A program made the position numbers and the translations under genes. This document shows, one piece after another, positions 20,819 through 31,691 of a stretch of 64,000 bases of DNA. Under the pieces are notes generated by a model. That model was not told the origin of the DNA. It did no database searches and worked only from the letters and a program-made list of their open reading frames with translations. Within the stretch, counting starts at the first letter, position 1. The number at the start of each line of letters is the position of its first letter. Source of the stretch: Eutypella sp. D-1 (lineage: Eukaryota > Ascomycota > Sordariomycetes > Xylariales > Diatrypaceae); NCBI GenBank assembly GCA_023313575.1, contig JAJTTP010000006.1, positions 2,658,280 through 2,722,279 on the forward strand, read 5' to 3'.

Positions 20819-22483
20819 ATGCCGCCCAAGCGTATGACGGCGAACCCGCAGAGGCCCGCGCGACACCGACCGGGCAAGCCAACGGGCGCATCCTCCTCAT
20901 CGTCGTCGGAATCCGAGTCGGACGCCGGCAGCGAGAACGAGAATGAGACGCGCCAGACGAAGCAGCAGCGCAGGCCCCCGCCTCCCCCGGCCCCCTCCGC
21001 CGGCAAGATCGTCAGTAACCTCAGCAAAGTCGACCTCAACGCGCGGAACAGGGAGGAGCAGGCCGCCGCCGAGGCGCGCCGGAAGGCGGCTGAGACGGCT
21101 GCGCGCGCTGCTGCCGAGCAGGGCTTCGTGACGGAGGATGAGGAAGAGGACGATGGTGACGAAGAGGGAGATGAAGATGATGATGAAGAAGAAGAAGAGA
21201 GCGATGAAGAGGAGGAGAGCAGCGAGGACGAGGCGCCGAGACGACCACTCATGCTGAAGCCGAAATTCGTACCCAAGAGCCAGCGCGGTGGCGGCGGCGG
21301 CGGCAAGGACGCGACGACAAGCCAGAACGATGACGAGGAAGCGAGGCGGAAGGCGCAGGAAGAGGAGGAGGCCCGGAAGAAGAAGGCCATGGACGATCTC
21401 GTCGAGGAGCAGTTGCGCAAGGACGCCGCGGCGCGGGCCGCCGGCAAGAAGCATTGGGATGACGATGTTGAGGAGGGTGAAGATGTGGATACGGAGGATG
21501 ATAAGGTATGCGATGACCACCCCCCCCCCCCCAAACAATATGTGCCTCGAGGTTCCAAAAGGCTATTGAGAAAGAGAGGTGCTGTGCTGACCCCAAGAAC
21601 AAAAAATCAGGATCCCGAGGCGGAGTACGCAGCGTGGAAACTGCGGGAGCTGAAGCGGATCAAGCGGGAGCGGGAAGCGATCGAGGCGCGGGAGGCGGAG
21701 CGGGCGGAGGTCGAGCGGCGGCGGAACCTAACGGAGGAAGAGCGGCGGGCGGAGGACGCGGCGTTCCTGGCGCAACAGCGCTCGGAGCGGGAGCAGGGGC
21801 GGGGCAAGATGGCGTACATGCAGAAGTACCACCACCGGGGCGCTTTCTACCGGGGCGACGAGGAGGCGGAGGCGCTCGCCGGTCGCGACATCATGGGCGC
21901 CCGCTTCGCCGACGACGTCCAGAACCGCGAGCTCCTCCCCAAGGCCCTCCAGCTCCGCGATATGACCCGCCTCGGTCGCAAGGGCGCCTCCAAGTACCGC
22001 GACCTCCGCTCCGAAGATACCGGCCGCTGGGGCGACCACTTGCGCCGCGACGACCGGCCCGGAAGGGGCGGTGGCGGCTTCGGCGTCGACGATGGGTTTA
22101 AGTCGGACCGTGAGAGGGACCGGGACGCGGATGGTCCTGGCGGCGCAAACGCCATCCCGTTGGGCGAACGCAAGACGGGGGCCGCCGACCGCGGCAGCGA
22201 CCGCTATCGGGACCGGGATCGCGATCACGGCGAGCGGAATAGCTATCGCCCCCGAGGCGACGGAGACAGGGACAGGGACAGGGACAGGCGCGACGACCAC
22301 GATCGCAGGAGAGGCAGAGACAGGTCGCGGTCGAGGTCTCGGTCACCCCGTCGGAGATCCGATGATCACTATGGCGGCGGCGGCAGCGGCGGTGGCGGTG
22401 GCAGGAAGCGGGATTCCTCGCGCGACGCGGGACGCTACCGCGACGCTGATAAGCGCCGTAGGATAGACGCTGCTGCCAGGTGA
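20819..22483 (+). CDS. MFAP1: MFAP1-like spliceosomal protein, with an in-frame 105-nt intron
   Basis: The whole stretch is open (554 codons), but 21506-21610 looks like an intron: donor GTATGC, a TGCTGAC branch string, acceptor TCAG, length 105 nt with no stop. Spliced, the protein has 519 residues. It starts with a low-complexity region, then GKIVSNLSKVDLNARNREEQ and an acidic block (about 100-145). The MFAP1 core follows the junction: DPEAEYAAWKLRELKRIKRE, then GKMAYMQKYHHRGAFYRGDE and a RFADDVQNRELLPKALQLRD region. The C-terminus is rich in Arg, Asp and Ser, a common feature of splicing factors. MFAP1 is a nuclear B-complex splicing protein that works with Prp38. The unspliced insert carries a proline/basic sequence (34-35 residues) absent from the family, and this supports splicing. 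The ATG at 20819 is the first in the frame. Confidence 0.88.
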   Translation: MPPKRMTANPQRPARHRPGKPTGASSSSSSESESDAGSENENETRQTKQQRRPPPPPAPSAGKIVSNLSKVDLNARNREEQAAAEARRKAAETAARAAAEQGFVTEDEEEDDGDEEGDEDDDEEEEESDEEEESSEDEAPRRPLMLKPKFVPKSQRGGGGGGKDATTSQNDDEEARRKAQEEEEARKKKAMDDLVEEQLRKDAAARAAGKKHWDDDVEEGEDVDTEDDKVCDDHPPPPKQYVPRGSKRLLRKRGAVLTPRTKNQDPEAEYAAWKLRELKRIKREREAIEAREAERAEVERRRNLTEEERRAEDAAFLAQQRSEREQGRGKMAYMQKYHHRGAFYRGDEEAEALAGRDIMGARFADDVQNRELLPKALQLRDMTRLGRKGASKYRDLRSEDTGRWGDHLRRDDRPGRGGGGFGVDDGFKSDRERDRDADGPGGANAIPLGERKTGAADRGSDRYRDRDRDHGERNSYRPRGDGDRDRDRDRRDDHDRRRGRDRSRSRSRSPRRRSDDHYGGGGSGGGGGRKRDSSRDAGRYRDADKRRRIDAAAR

Positions 22484-23213
22484 TATAATCAATGGCATGG
22501 CATGGCCTTTTCTCTTTCTCTTTCTAAACCAACTCCCATGGTTCTTCTTCTCGAGTTGGTGGGATAAAATTACCATGGGCTCCCGCTCTTACATCCCAAT
22601 CCATAACAAACAAATATAGAAACATGCATAGCCAGCGATATCGGAAGACTTGCGCTGTGAATTCTAGTTAGGCGATAATTCATTGCATAAGCACGAGAAC
22701 ACCAAGATCAGATCTGATCGAATTCGTGCTCCTGCTCAGATAATCTACCCAAGTTATATTACTATATATACCAATATAGGCTCGTAGGCGTCTAAACGAT
22801 CCCTATGATTCTGGCGCACCCGTATCCCTTTTTTTTTTTTTTTTTTTTTTGCGCAGCAGTCCAAGCCGATGCAGATTACGTGAGTTGCAAGAACGCTTCC
22901 CGGACTTAATTCACTTCTAGCGTTAGCTGATACTATTATGACCTATCGAGCGTAGCAAGCTGCGGTGTGCCGTTTCGGCCTCGCTATACGAATATACGAA
23001 GTTGCGTGGTCTCGTCATTTGCTTCCCCACCCAGGTAAATAGGAGCTTCTAGACGCGTAGAGAACATAGTCGCTAGCCACGTATCTGTATATATACGACG
23101 CCGCTTCCTTATTGTGACTACCAGAAGGTCCCCTGGACCAAATCACAGAGAAACTGGGCATCCCAACCTCCCCCCCTTACCCATAGCATCCACGACGTCC
23201 ACCACCCCACCCA
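22484..23213. other. Intergenic between convergent genes
   Basis: No gene is seen between the 3' ends of MFAP1 (+) and POL12 (-). A run of more than 20 T lies at about 22829-22850. Confidence 0.6.
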
Positions 23214-25602
23214 TCATATCCTGGTGATCTCGACGCGCGCGCGCTCGAATACCCTGTGGCCGACGACGGCTGCGTCCCCGGCGTCCGCCGCCCGCGGCGC
23301 GTGCAGCGTCATGCGCGCATAGGTGCCGGCGCCCCGCCGCTTCGATAGGGGGCCCGGGTTGATGACGACGACGCTTTCGACGACCTATGTCGGGTGGCAA
23401 AAAGGGGGGAGTGTTAGCAACGGGGGTTTGTTAATTTATGCAATAGAGCTCAGATGCGACAAGCTTTGTGTATATATATGTGTGCATATGTGTGTGTGAT
23501 AAAAAAGCAAAGGGAAGAAACGAGGGGAAAAAAAGAACGGAAAGAGAGAAGAGGGGAAACCTACCCTCGCAAAAGGCGGCAGCGCGCTGGGCACGACGAC
23601 GACGTCGGGGCGAACATTGACCATCTCGCCAAGCTTGAGGAAGCTGGTGTCGAGGGATGCGCCGACGGGGATGCCTTCTTCGGTGCCGGTCTTGGGGAGG
23701 CGGGTGCGGTCGGTAGGCGGGAACACGGGGGCGAAGTGGCGCTGCTCGACGATGTGGCGGGCGAGGCGGGAGAACAGGTTCTCGGGCGGGGCGCCCGCGC
23801 CGGCCGCCGCGCCGCTGCCCACGAGAAGCTCCTCCTGCCGCAGGTCCCACAGCGCGTCGTGCGACGACAGGCCTACGAGCGTCTCGTTGAGGCTCAGCGT
23901 CATGGGGTTGCCGACGAGGCGCGCGGCGCGCGGCAGGCCCAGGTCCCGTCGCGGCAGCGCGTCCTGCGGCCAGCTGACGTGCCGCGCCACGGCGTCGCGC
24001 ACCGACGGCACCAGCACGATGGTGACGGCCGGGTTGGCGGCCGCGAGCCGGCCCAGCGCCGGCGATATCAGGTGCTTGAAAAGTGTGGTTAGCGTCGCGG
24101 TGTCCGGCTCCGCGCTGCCGGAGGAGTGCAGCGCCTCCTCGGGCAGGTCGAAGTCTCCTGTGGCTATTAGCGGGTGGTCGACGTCGATGAAAGGCCCCGC
24201 GAGCACGACGGCGTCCGCGTACGTCGACGATGCCGCGCTGCAGAGCGCGTGCAGCGGCTCGAAGTCGAGGTTGTCATCTGCCGTGTACGGCCCCGCCGCG
24301 AAGAGCACATTGAGGGGCGCGGGCTCCGCGTCGTCCGTATCCATGGCGTCCGGGTCGGCTCCTCCGGCGCCGCCGCGCAGTCTTTGGCGATGTGCCTCGA
24401 TGGCGGACGGCGCCGACGCAGCGCTAGGCAGTAGCGGGATCTCGAGAACCTCGTGGGCGACGAACTCGCTCCCCGAGGTGTTGATGCCCCTGAAGGCGAC
24501 GATCTGGCCCGGAAAGACGGCGAACTTGCCGGTGGTTGCAGTGAGCCTCTGGAGGTTTAGGGGCACACGGCGACCGCCACCGGTGCGGCGCGAGGTCTCG
24601 AGGACAACCGAGGCAGCGTTGAGTTTGCCCTCGGGGCTGTCGGAGGCGATGCGGCCGACGGCGACGACCTCGGTGGTGCTCTGAGCGGCGGCACTGCCAA
24701 GGGCGTCCTCGTCAAGGCCGTGGCGTTCCCGCACCAATGCTGCGAACTCGTCTATCCGGTCGTCCAGGATCTCCGAGGCCTCTGAAAGCTTCATTGCTAG
24801 CGTCTTGTAGTTAAGCTTCTTCTGGTCCGATGCCGCTGTCAGCTTGATGCGTGACTCAGCGTACGGCACTACAGGCGGCTCCCCGGATTTGAGGTGCTCA
24901 TTCAGCACCTCGATCACTTCGCCCGCGTTGGCGCGGTCATTAAATGAAGACGCACTGTTGTGTGATTTTTCTCTGTTCAGCACCCCTCCTGCAGGATTTT
25001 GGAAAGATGGTATAGACCTACGGTATCGCATTCATAGATTCTAGTTGATTGTCTATCCTCAGCGACTTGAAGTCTGGGGAGCTGCCCAGCACATTGCCTT
25101 TGGTTCGTGACACCGAGGGAGTCTCTAGGTGATTCCTCTTCTTGGCAGCGCTCTTGTTAAGCTTTGCTCCCCCCGGAGTACTTGGCACTAAGCCGTCCAG
25201 CCTACACATCGTATAGTCAACATCGGATGTCTATTACATAGTGCGGGTGGTAGACGACAATGGGGTAGCTCACATGCCGAATACATCACCACCGCTCTTG
25301 ACCGCCGTGCGTGGTGTGGCGCCAGAGCGCTTCTCAGACTTGATGTGCACGTGGTGTGACCGGTTACTCCGCTCCAGCTCATCCTGGATATCCTGTTTTA
25401 GGGCACGCAGGGTTTCGACCGACAGCTTTATCTCGTCCATTTCCATTTTTATGCAGTATGACTCCCATTTGAAAAACAGGTCCTGGACGGACAGGGAGTG
25501 CATACGCATGATGGACTGGAGCTCGGCAACGACATCGGGCTCAAGCTGCTTGTTCCCTGTGGCGAACTGCTCATTCAGTTCTTGAAGGTCTGCTTCGGCC
25601 AT
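23214..25602 (-). CDS. POL12: DNA polymerase alpha subunit B (Pol12), four exons
   Basis: Proposed exons: 25602-25274, 25201-25067, 25017-23565 and 23384-23214, giving 695 residues. Phases agree at each junction. The second intron (25018-25066) would be only 49 nt with a weak donor (GTCGCT), so that junction is less certain. The N-terminal ~80 residues form the helical N-domain (MAEADLQELNEQFATGNKQL); the middle is a linker with a TPGG motif. The C-terminal half is the inactive phosphodiesterase/OB part of B-subunits: LNVLFAAGPYTADDNLDFEP, then VVLAGPFIDVDHPLI, LVPSVRDAVA and LVGNPMTLSLNE. The last exon adds VVESVVVINPGPLSKRRGAG and the family's C-terminal strand. Pol12 links the catalytic polymerase to primase and acts at replication origins and telomeres. 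MCB-type boxes lie upstream. The gene diverges from the Sec14-like gene across 863 bp. Confidence 0.88.
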
Positions 25603-26465
25603 CTTAAATATTTTCCTGTCAGCATGGACAGATGAAATGGTGATCTTAATGGCGGCTAAGTATTTCAGAATAGTCTCAATATTTAAGTGACATTCAGCTG
25701 TGTTGGCTACCGCTGGTCGTGGTCGTTATGTCGTTATATCGTTATCGTTACCCCTTGGCGGATGGAATAGTCTTAGTTTGGTGTCGAGATTTCCGAGTTG
25801 GGAGACGCGACTTTAGACGCGTCGTTGCTGGGGTTCGTGTTAAGTGGAAAAGGTTAATTGGGTCCTACCTCTGATGTACATACTCTGGAGCCAGTATGTA
25901 CCCGGACCTGGTTACGTACCTAGAGCTAGGGAGATATTCTTACATACGCAGGTAATTACCGGATAGGTACTTAAGCACAATAACTAATAAAACGACTAGA
26001 ATAAATACGTAATAGAGGTTAAGGCACCACATCATCTACCTAAGTACCTTATGTAAGTAGGTAAGTAAATATGGAAGGTAAGATCTGGGGACAATGCGAG
26101 ATGTTGATTTCAGGCGGGTAACGTTGGATCTTAGTGGTTGCTAGCGCTACCTAAGTACCTATCTTGGTAACACTGGCCTCGCGCCAGACCGCCGGGAACC
26201 CCTGGACTGGAAAGCACTAATGATCTCAAGAGATAGATTCCCCGACTAGTATATACAACCCGCCCTTTCCGTTATCCTCGACGAAAAGATCCCAAGTTCT
26301 TCTCCGAACAACAACAATCACCACTTAAGATCAATATTTCACGAACCCTGTCATAATAGTCAATTTCTGTCCCAATTAATTGGTCCTCGATTCCTTTGGG
26401 CATCCACTGGGGAGCCTCTATTCAAACCAATCAACACATTCAACATCCATTTCAACCCAACCAAT
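25603..26465. other. Divergent promoter region between POL12 and the Sec14-like gene
   Basis: No coding signal. Besides the MCB-like boxes, it contains several TACCTAAGTA-type motifs (about 25915-25975, 26035-26065 and 26148-26165). Confidence 0.65.
25804..25822. promoter_or_regulatory. Pair of MCB-like boxes upstream of POL12
   Basis: GACGCGA (25804-25810) and GACGCGT (25816-25822) lie about 200-220 bp upstream of the POL12 start codon. ACGCGT is the binding core of MBF-type cell-cycle factors, which in yeasts activate DNA replication genes at G1/S. The match to both the motif and the type of gene makes function plausible, but the adjacent divergent Sec14-like gene shares the interval. Confidence 0.55.
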
Positions 26466-27608
26466 ATGGCCACGGCCGAGACGGCGGTACCTGCGACGGC
26501 CGCATCCTCCACTTCGATTCTCGCGGAGAAAAATGCTGCCGCCGGCCCATTAACTACGCCCATCCTCACCCCTACCCCAGACAGCTTCGTAGAAGAAAAG
26601 CCGGCCCTCACGGCGGAAGAGCAGAAGAAATATGACTGGCTCCTCGGGAGAGCAAAGGCCTGGACCGAGGTGCCCTCTCAGCAACACAAGGATAAGGCCG
26701 GACCTCTCACCGACAGCGAAAAGATGTGGTTGACGAGGGAGTGCCTGCTGCGGTATCTCAGAGCGACCAGGTGGCACGAGAAAGAGGCGGAGAAGCGACT
26801 GCTTGGCACGCTGACCTGGCGGAGGGAATACGGCGTCGAGCAGCTCACGGCGGACCAGATCTCCCCCGAGAACGAGACGGGGAAGCAGGTCCTTGTTGGA
26901 TTCGACAAGCAGACGCGTCCCGTCCACTACCTTATCCCGGGCCGACAGAACACGGACGCCTCGCCGCGACAAACCCAGCACCTGGTCTACATGGTGGAGC
27001 GAGTTATCGAGCTCATGCCCGCGCGACAGGAGACGCTCTGTCTCCTTGTAGACATGGCGAAGAGCAAGAACCGTTCCAACACCGCCCCAGGGACTTCGCA
27101 GTCTATGGAAATCCTCCACATCTTACAAACGCATTACCCGGAACGGTTAGGAAGGGCACTGATTGTCAATGGTAAGTCAACACCAGATAGATTACATGCT
27201 ATATGTGGATTTGCAAACTAATAGGTCTGTCTCTAATTAGTGGGATGGATTGTCCAAGGATTCTTCAAGATCATCCTCCCTTTCGTCGACCCTTTGACCA
27301 GAGAGAAGCTCAAGTTTAATGAAGATATGAGCCAATACGTGCCCAAGGAACAGCTGATGAAGGGATATAATGGTGGCGAGCTAGACTTCGAGTACGACCA
27401 CGCGACCTACTGGCCGGCGCTCACTAAGTTATGCGAGGAGAAGCGGAACGAGTACATAAAGCGGTGGGAAGCCGGCGGAAAGCAGATCGGCGAGACGGAG
27501 GATTATCTGAAGGGGCATACCGCGCAGGGAGCTGCAGCCACTGCGGCAGCCGCAGTGCCCTCAGGGGTTGCAACGCAGATTTCTGCCGGGGGTGAAAATG
27601 CGGCTTGA
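26466..27608 (+). CDS. Sec14-like CRAL-TRIO lipid-transfer protein, two exons
   Basis: Exons 26466-27171 and 27241-27608 flank a 69-bp GT-AG intron in phase 1; the product has 357 residues. After a low-complexity leader comes the CRAL-TRIO N-terminal helix (LTRECLLRYLRATRWHEKEA), then the lipid-binding domain: a VGFDKQTRPVHYLIPGRQ stretch, METLC-like LCLLVDMAKS, ILQTHYPERLGRALIVN, and after the junction WIVQGFFKIILPFVDPLTRE with the KLKF segment. The general arrangement fits fungal phosphatidylinositol-transfer proteins of the Pdr16/Pdr17 group, which influence lipid metabolism and azole tolerance in yeast. The exact subgroup is my inference. Where relatives usually have VPW after the splice junction, this protein has VGW. 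The C-terminus ends in an alanine-rich tail. Confidence 0.87.
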
Positions 27609-28370
27609 GTTTTTAAAATGGGAGCCTGAGAGGAGATTTGTTATACCCGGGATCTTTTTACAGGGAAAAGTATTCATAGATTTATAGACTGGGCGGTAGC
27701 GGCACTCGAGATTCAACCTAGTTATTTCCTACGCAACTACGTTTCTTACGCGTGCAGACTGGATAGATTACTTATGAACCATAGAGGAGCAGCACTTGAA
27801 TTTTTCAGACATGAAAGATCCTCTCTATATTAATGGCAAGCAAGACCTGACCTACCTATAAATAGACCTTAGATCCAAAGACAGTCATAATATTCTGTAC
27901 TTAATGCTAGGATTAAAATGCAGTGGAAAATGCTGAAAGCTTCCACCGAACGTTCTATAATGTTTCAGTACATGCGTATGCATGTAAGAGAGATGCCACA
28001 GTACATCCACACCTAGGCAAGCTAAGGGAGTGCAGCCGCTATAGCAAAGTACTTATATACCGGGTTAGGCACTGTGAGAACTTCAACCAATTGAAATTCA
28101 GAAAGCTACGAAGTAAGGGCAAGTAACAACCCGCTTGGCTTGGAAAGCTTGAGAGCTTACAGGGTTCCACTTCTTCCACTCGGGCTTTCTACCATCGTCA
28201 CCGGTACTACTGAAGTAGTTCTCAACCAACCAACTACAACATACCTTATCGAACGAACAGCAACATCACCACAGCACCCACGATTCAATCCTACAACACA
28301 CCCAATCCCCGAGTAGCGATATCCTCCTGTTTGCGAATATCGCCGCTTTTTTTTTTTTTTTTCGAGAAAT
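27609..28370. other. Intergenic, no supported gene
   Basis: It contains the 3' UTR of the Sec14-like gene and the promoter of TRS31. A T run lies at about 28347-28362, only a few bases before the TRS31 start codon. No coding signal is seen. Confidence 0.6.
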
Positions 28371-29189
28371 ATGTCCAACGCACCGCCAAATAAGGGCGGG
28401 GGCGGCAGCGCCAGCAAGGAGCTGCCCGGCCTGCGCTACCCGTCCAACGGAAAGACCATCTACCACCGCCCACTGAACCGGACTAGGACCGCCGAGCTCA
28501 GCGGAGCCAGCTTCGCCTACCTCTTCTCCGAGATGGTGAACTACGCGCGGAAGGGGATACAGAGCATCCAGGACCTGGAGAAGGGGTGAGTCGAGATCGG
28601 CCAGCGTTGTTGCGCCTCCGCATGAAGGAGGCAAAGAGATCCCAGAACAGATACAATACAAAATACCCAAAGGCAATTATGTTCAACCACTGACGAACAC
28701 ACGTGCTTCTTCGCCGTGCGTGCTGCATCAAACAGACTCAACACGCAAGGCCACCCGATCGGGGTGAAGCTACTGGACCTACTGCTACACCGGGAGCCTG
28801 CGCGGACGCAGACGCGGCCGCTGACGATCATCGCGCTTCTGCACCTGATTAAGCTAAGCGTATGGACGCACCTGTTCGGGCGGGCGGCGGACGGGCTGGA
28901 GAAGAGCAGCGACGCCGCGAAGCCGGACGAGTACATGATCATCGACAACGAGCCGCTAGTGAACCGGTACGTGAGCGTGCCGCGCGAGATGAGCCAGCTC
29001 AACTGCGCCGCCTTCGTCGCTGGCATCGTCGAGGGCGTCTGCGACGGCGCCGGATTTCCCGCCCGCGTCACCGCCCACACAGTCGGCCGCCACGACGAGC
29101 CCGGCGAGATGTGGCCCGCCCGCACCGTCTTCCTCGTCAAGTTCGCCCCCGAGGTTATGGAGCGCGAGGGCTTCCTGAGCAAGGGATAG
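28371..29189 (+). CDS. TRS31: TRAPP complex subunit Trs31 (TRAPPC5), two exons
   Basis: Exons 28371-28585 and 28736-29189 are separated by a 150-bp intron (donor GTGAGT, acceptor ACAG) in phase 2, giving 222 residues. After a glycine-rich leader the protein shows the Bet3/Trs31 fold signature: YHRPLNRTRTAELSGASFAY, LFSEMVNYARKGIQSIQDLE, then across the junction LNTQGHPIGVKLLDLL. Later come the segment YMIIDNEPLVNRYVSVPREM and the C-terminal NCAAFVAGIVEGVCDGAGFP. Trs31 is a core subunit of the TRAPP complexes that activate Rab GTPase Ypt1 in ER-to-Golgi traffic. The length is somewhat below yeast Trs31 (283 residues) and close to other filamentous fungi. The start is the first in-frame ATG. 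Confidence 0.92.
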
Positions 29190-29711
29190 AAGTGTGGGGG
29201 AAGGGGAGAGGCCGAGAGGGAATTTACGTTCATATCAAAATTAAGGGCTGATGATATCGGTTAGTTGTCAGAGCGCACGAATGCGTGTGTTTCTTCATTC
29301 TAGCATTGTACGGCGTTGGGCTATTTATCTAGGGGGGGGACAGAACACGGGACAATGTGAATGCTGTTGCTTTTTCGGTCAAAAGGCGGAGTTTTCTGGG
29401 TGGACGAAACATGATAAACAAATACCACGGTGTACCCGAACTCCTGCGCACGCTACAATTAAAAGGTTCTCTTGGTGGCAAATAACATTGGAAATGCAAA
29501 GTAGTAAAATGCTATCAATTATGAATGCCTCCGTAATCCCGTGTCCGCACCGTAGGAATGCTTTCCCCCCCCCCCCCCATGCGTGCGAGATAACGCCTGG
29601 TCGCTAGTAATGATTATCGGTTACTCTCCCCTCCCACGTGCTCCTCAAGCACTACCCTACCATCCCATCCTTGTTTCCCTGTCAATCCATCGCGATTCTC
29701 CTAGCCCCCGC
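29190..29711. other. Intergenic between convergent genes
   Basis: No coding signal between TRS31 (+) and the small gene on the minus strand. A 13-base C run lies at about 29566-29578. Confidence 0.55.
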
Positions 29712-30233
29712 TCACCGCGGCAAGCCCCTATATGCCGAAGCAGCAGCAGCCCTGGCGCCAGCGCCGGCACCGGGACCCGTCTTCGCGGAGGCGGCGGCCG
29801 CCGCAGCAGCAGCAGCAGCCGCAGCCGCGGAACCGGAGCCAGAGGCCGGGGGTCCCCTGCGCATGAGGTCGGCGAGGCCAAGGTCCTTCCAGGCGGGGTC
29901 GCGGCGGCCGCGCTGGGTGGCGCGCTGGATGCCGAAGGCGGCGTGCTGATCCGGCACGACGTCGTCCTCGTCCTCCGGGTTCACCGGCCGATGCTGCGCC
30001 GCGACGTACACCTCGTCGTCCGGCAGCCGATCCCGGCAGAAGTCCTCGAATAGATCGGCCTCCCGCCCTGCGCGCCGGTGCAGGTACGTGAAGTTGCTGT
30101 CTTTGCTCTGTAGAGGAGGTGTTAGCTTTTTCCTTCCTTTCTTCCTTTCTTTTTTTCCCCTTCTCCCCTTGGTAAGCGGATTGGTGTATAGTGGGGACCT
30201 CTGGACGGGGGAATATATAAAAAGGTATACCAT
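29712..30233 (-). CDS. Unknown small protein; first coding exon is only the ATG
   Basis: I propose exon 1 ending with ATG at 30233-30231, directly followed by donor GTATAC. A 123-bp intron (30108-30230) with a GCTAAC branch string and ACAG acceptor leads to exon 2, 30107-29712. The product would have 132 residues. It begins MSKDSNFTYLHRRAGREADL, continues with a charged region (EDFCRDRLPDDEVYVAAQHR), an acidic PEDEDDVVPDQ stretch, then DPAWKDLGLADLMRRG, and ends in an alanine-rich tail with a 13-Ala run. I do not recognise the family. The Kozak context (AAACAATGG) and the good branch site support the model, and the upstream in-frame sequence looks like intron. There is no signal peptide or membrane segment. 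It could be a conserved fungal nuclear or mitochondrial protein. Confidence 0.6.
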   Translation of the reverse strand: MVYLFIYSPVQRSPLYTNPLTKGRRGKKERKKGRKKLTPPLQSKDSNFTYLHRRAGREADLFEDFCRDRLPDDEVYVAAQHRPVNPEDEDDVVPDQHAAFGIQRATQRGRRDPAWKDLGLADLMRRGPPASGSGSAAAAAAAAAAAAASAKTGPGAGAGARAAAASAYRGLPR

Positions 30234-31691
30234 TGTTTTGTTTACACCTGCGCCCACAGCAATTGATTTCGAAGCTTTTCTGTGTCTCCTTCTGATCCTG
30301 CAGAGTATATATCGGAGATACGCAGCCTTTAAGATTCGATCGTATGAGTTATGATGCAGACTATTTGCAGGCTTCCAGGAGGGGTTGTTTACGAGGACAT
30401 GCTCAGGTTGCAGGCTTGTTGCTGAATGAACCAAGGCTAATAAGTATATTGTTCAGGGCATTGTAGGAAGTAAACAGTGACATGATTCAGCACGGCAGGT
30501 ACTAATTGATAAGCGTGACATATCGGTATGTATACAAATGAGATACAGTGGGGTCTGTCCCGTGCGCTAACTGTGACCCCTTTCCAAGCTCTCAGGCTCT
30601 CCAGGTAACATATCTTCGTGCTTCGGCCGATATCATGGCCTGTTGGCCTGCTTTAGAACTATTTATTATTGGAATCACTGCGCATTTGACAGGTTCAAAT
30701 CTCCTTTTTTTTTGAAAAAAAATAAAAGAAAATTCGCTGGAAATTGGAACTTACCCATGTATGTTCTGACTTCTCAGCCGTAGTTATCAGGAGTGAAAAT
30801 AGTGACCAAGATGGGAGCTACCCCAGAGAAGATTTATAACATCATGTCAAATTTAATGAAGCACTTGATAACCCATTGTTATACCTGGCCGGCATAAGGG
30901 TGTACTTTAGCTTTCATGATATTGGCATCTTATCCGTCGGGATTAGCAACTGCTAGTGTAAACGACCAATAAAGACCTATCGCTGATGTTCGGACATAGG
31001 TTCCTCCTTAGACGAGACAACTTCGACTCGGGGTTTTCTCGAGAAGAAGGGAATCCTAAAAGGCTGTACGCTTTTTGAGGCAAAGAAGTCGCACTAATAT
31101 CAGCATGAACACCGGGCGTTAGCAAATGTCAAGAGGTTCTCGAGTAGTTCAAGGGGCTAGCTCTTTAGAGTGTTGATCACCAACGTTGCAGATGTGGGGC
31201 CTGGTTCCCGCATCGCAGATGTGACGTTGGTGATCGTCAGGGGATAACGTACATACCATTTATAATTCCTGAACATAGATCTGCAGTGGTTTTGGTAGAC
31301 AATTGCGCTGTTCTACTCTTCATTCAGTACGAGCGATATCAACGACGTGAGAAGTGAAGCTTGAGTACCTTGTGTCCACTTGGTTATCATGGACATGAGT
31401 CGCATATTTACTGAGACACGCGGCAAGACAACCAAAATATGAGGGCGAGAGCCTATGATTACTATAGTGTGTCCTATTGAAATACCACTGCTGTCCGGTG
31501 GCTATTGAGTGGTCTCCAAGAAACCTCCAACAACCTGTGAGCATACCAGCCACTCCCCTCGGGCCCTACATGGAGGACATCATCGATACTGTTGCCCCCC
31601 AGAAACGTGCGGTCTTCGGAGAGCACAGCAATAATCATGGAGGTCGGCCTCACACCCTCAGCCGGAGAGTAGAGCGAAGCATGAATGAACC
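30234..31691. other. Intergenic, contains one short inverted repeat
   Basis: No gene is supported. A perfect 12-bp inverted repeat lies at 31175-31235 (listed separately). A B-box-like string followed by T's near 30693 was examined and rejected as a tRNA. Confidence 0.5.
31175..31235. repeat. Inverted repeat with internal direct repeat
   Basis: GATCACCAACGT (31175-31186) returns inverted at 31224-31235. Inside, GCAGATGTG occurs twice in direct orientation (31188-31196 and 31215-31223). It may be a small protein-binding site or the footprint of a mobile element. Confidence 0.8.

Noticed and set aside
20755..21602. Antisense Ser-rich frames across MFAP1
   Set aside because: They mirror the acidic and Gln/Glu/Arg-rich codons of the real gene and have no independent support.
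30630..30716. B-box-like GGTTCAAATC followed by a T run, as in a Pol III gene
   Set aside because: No proper A box and the T-arm cannot pair; at best a very old tRNA-derived relic.
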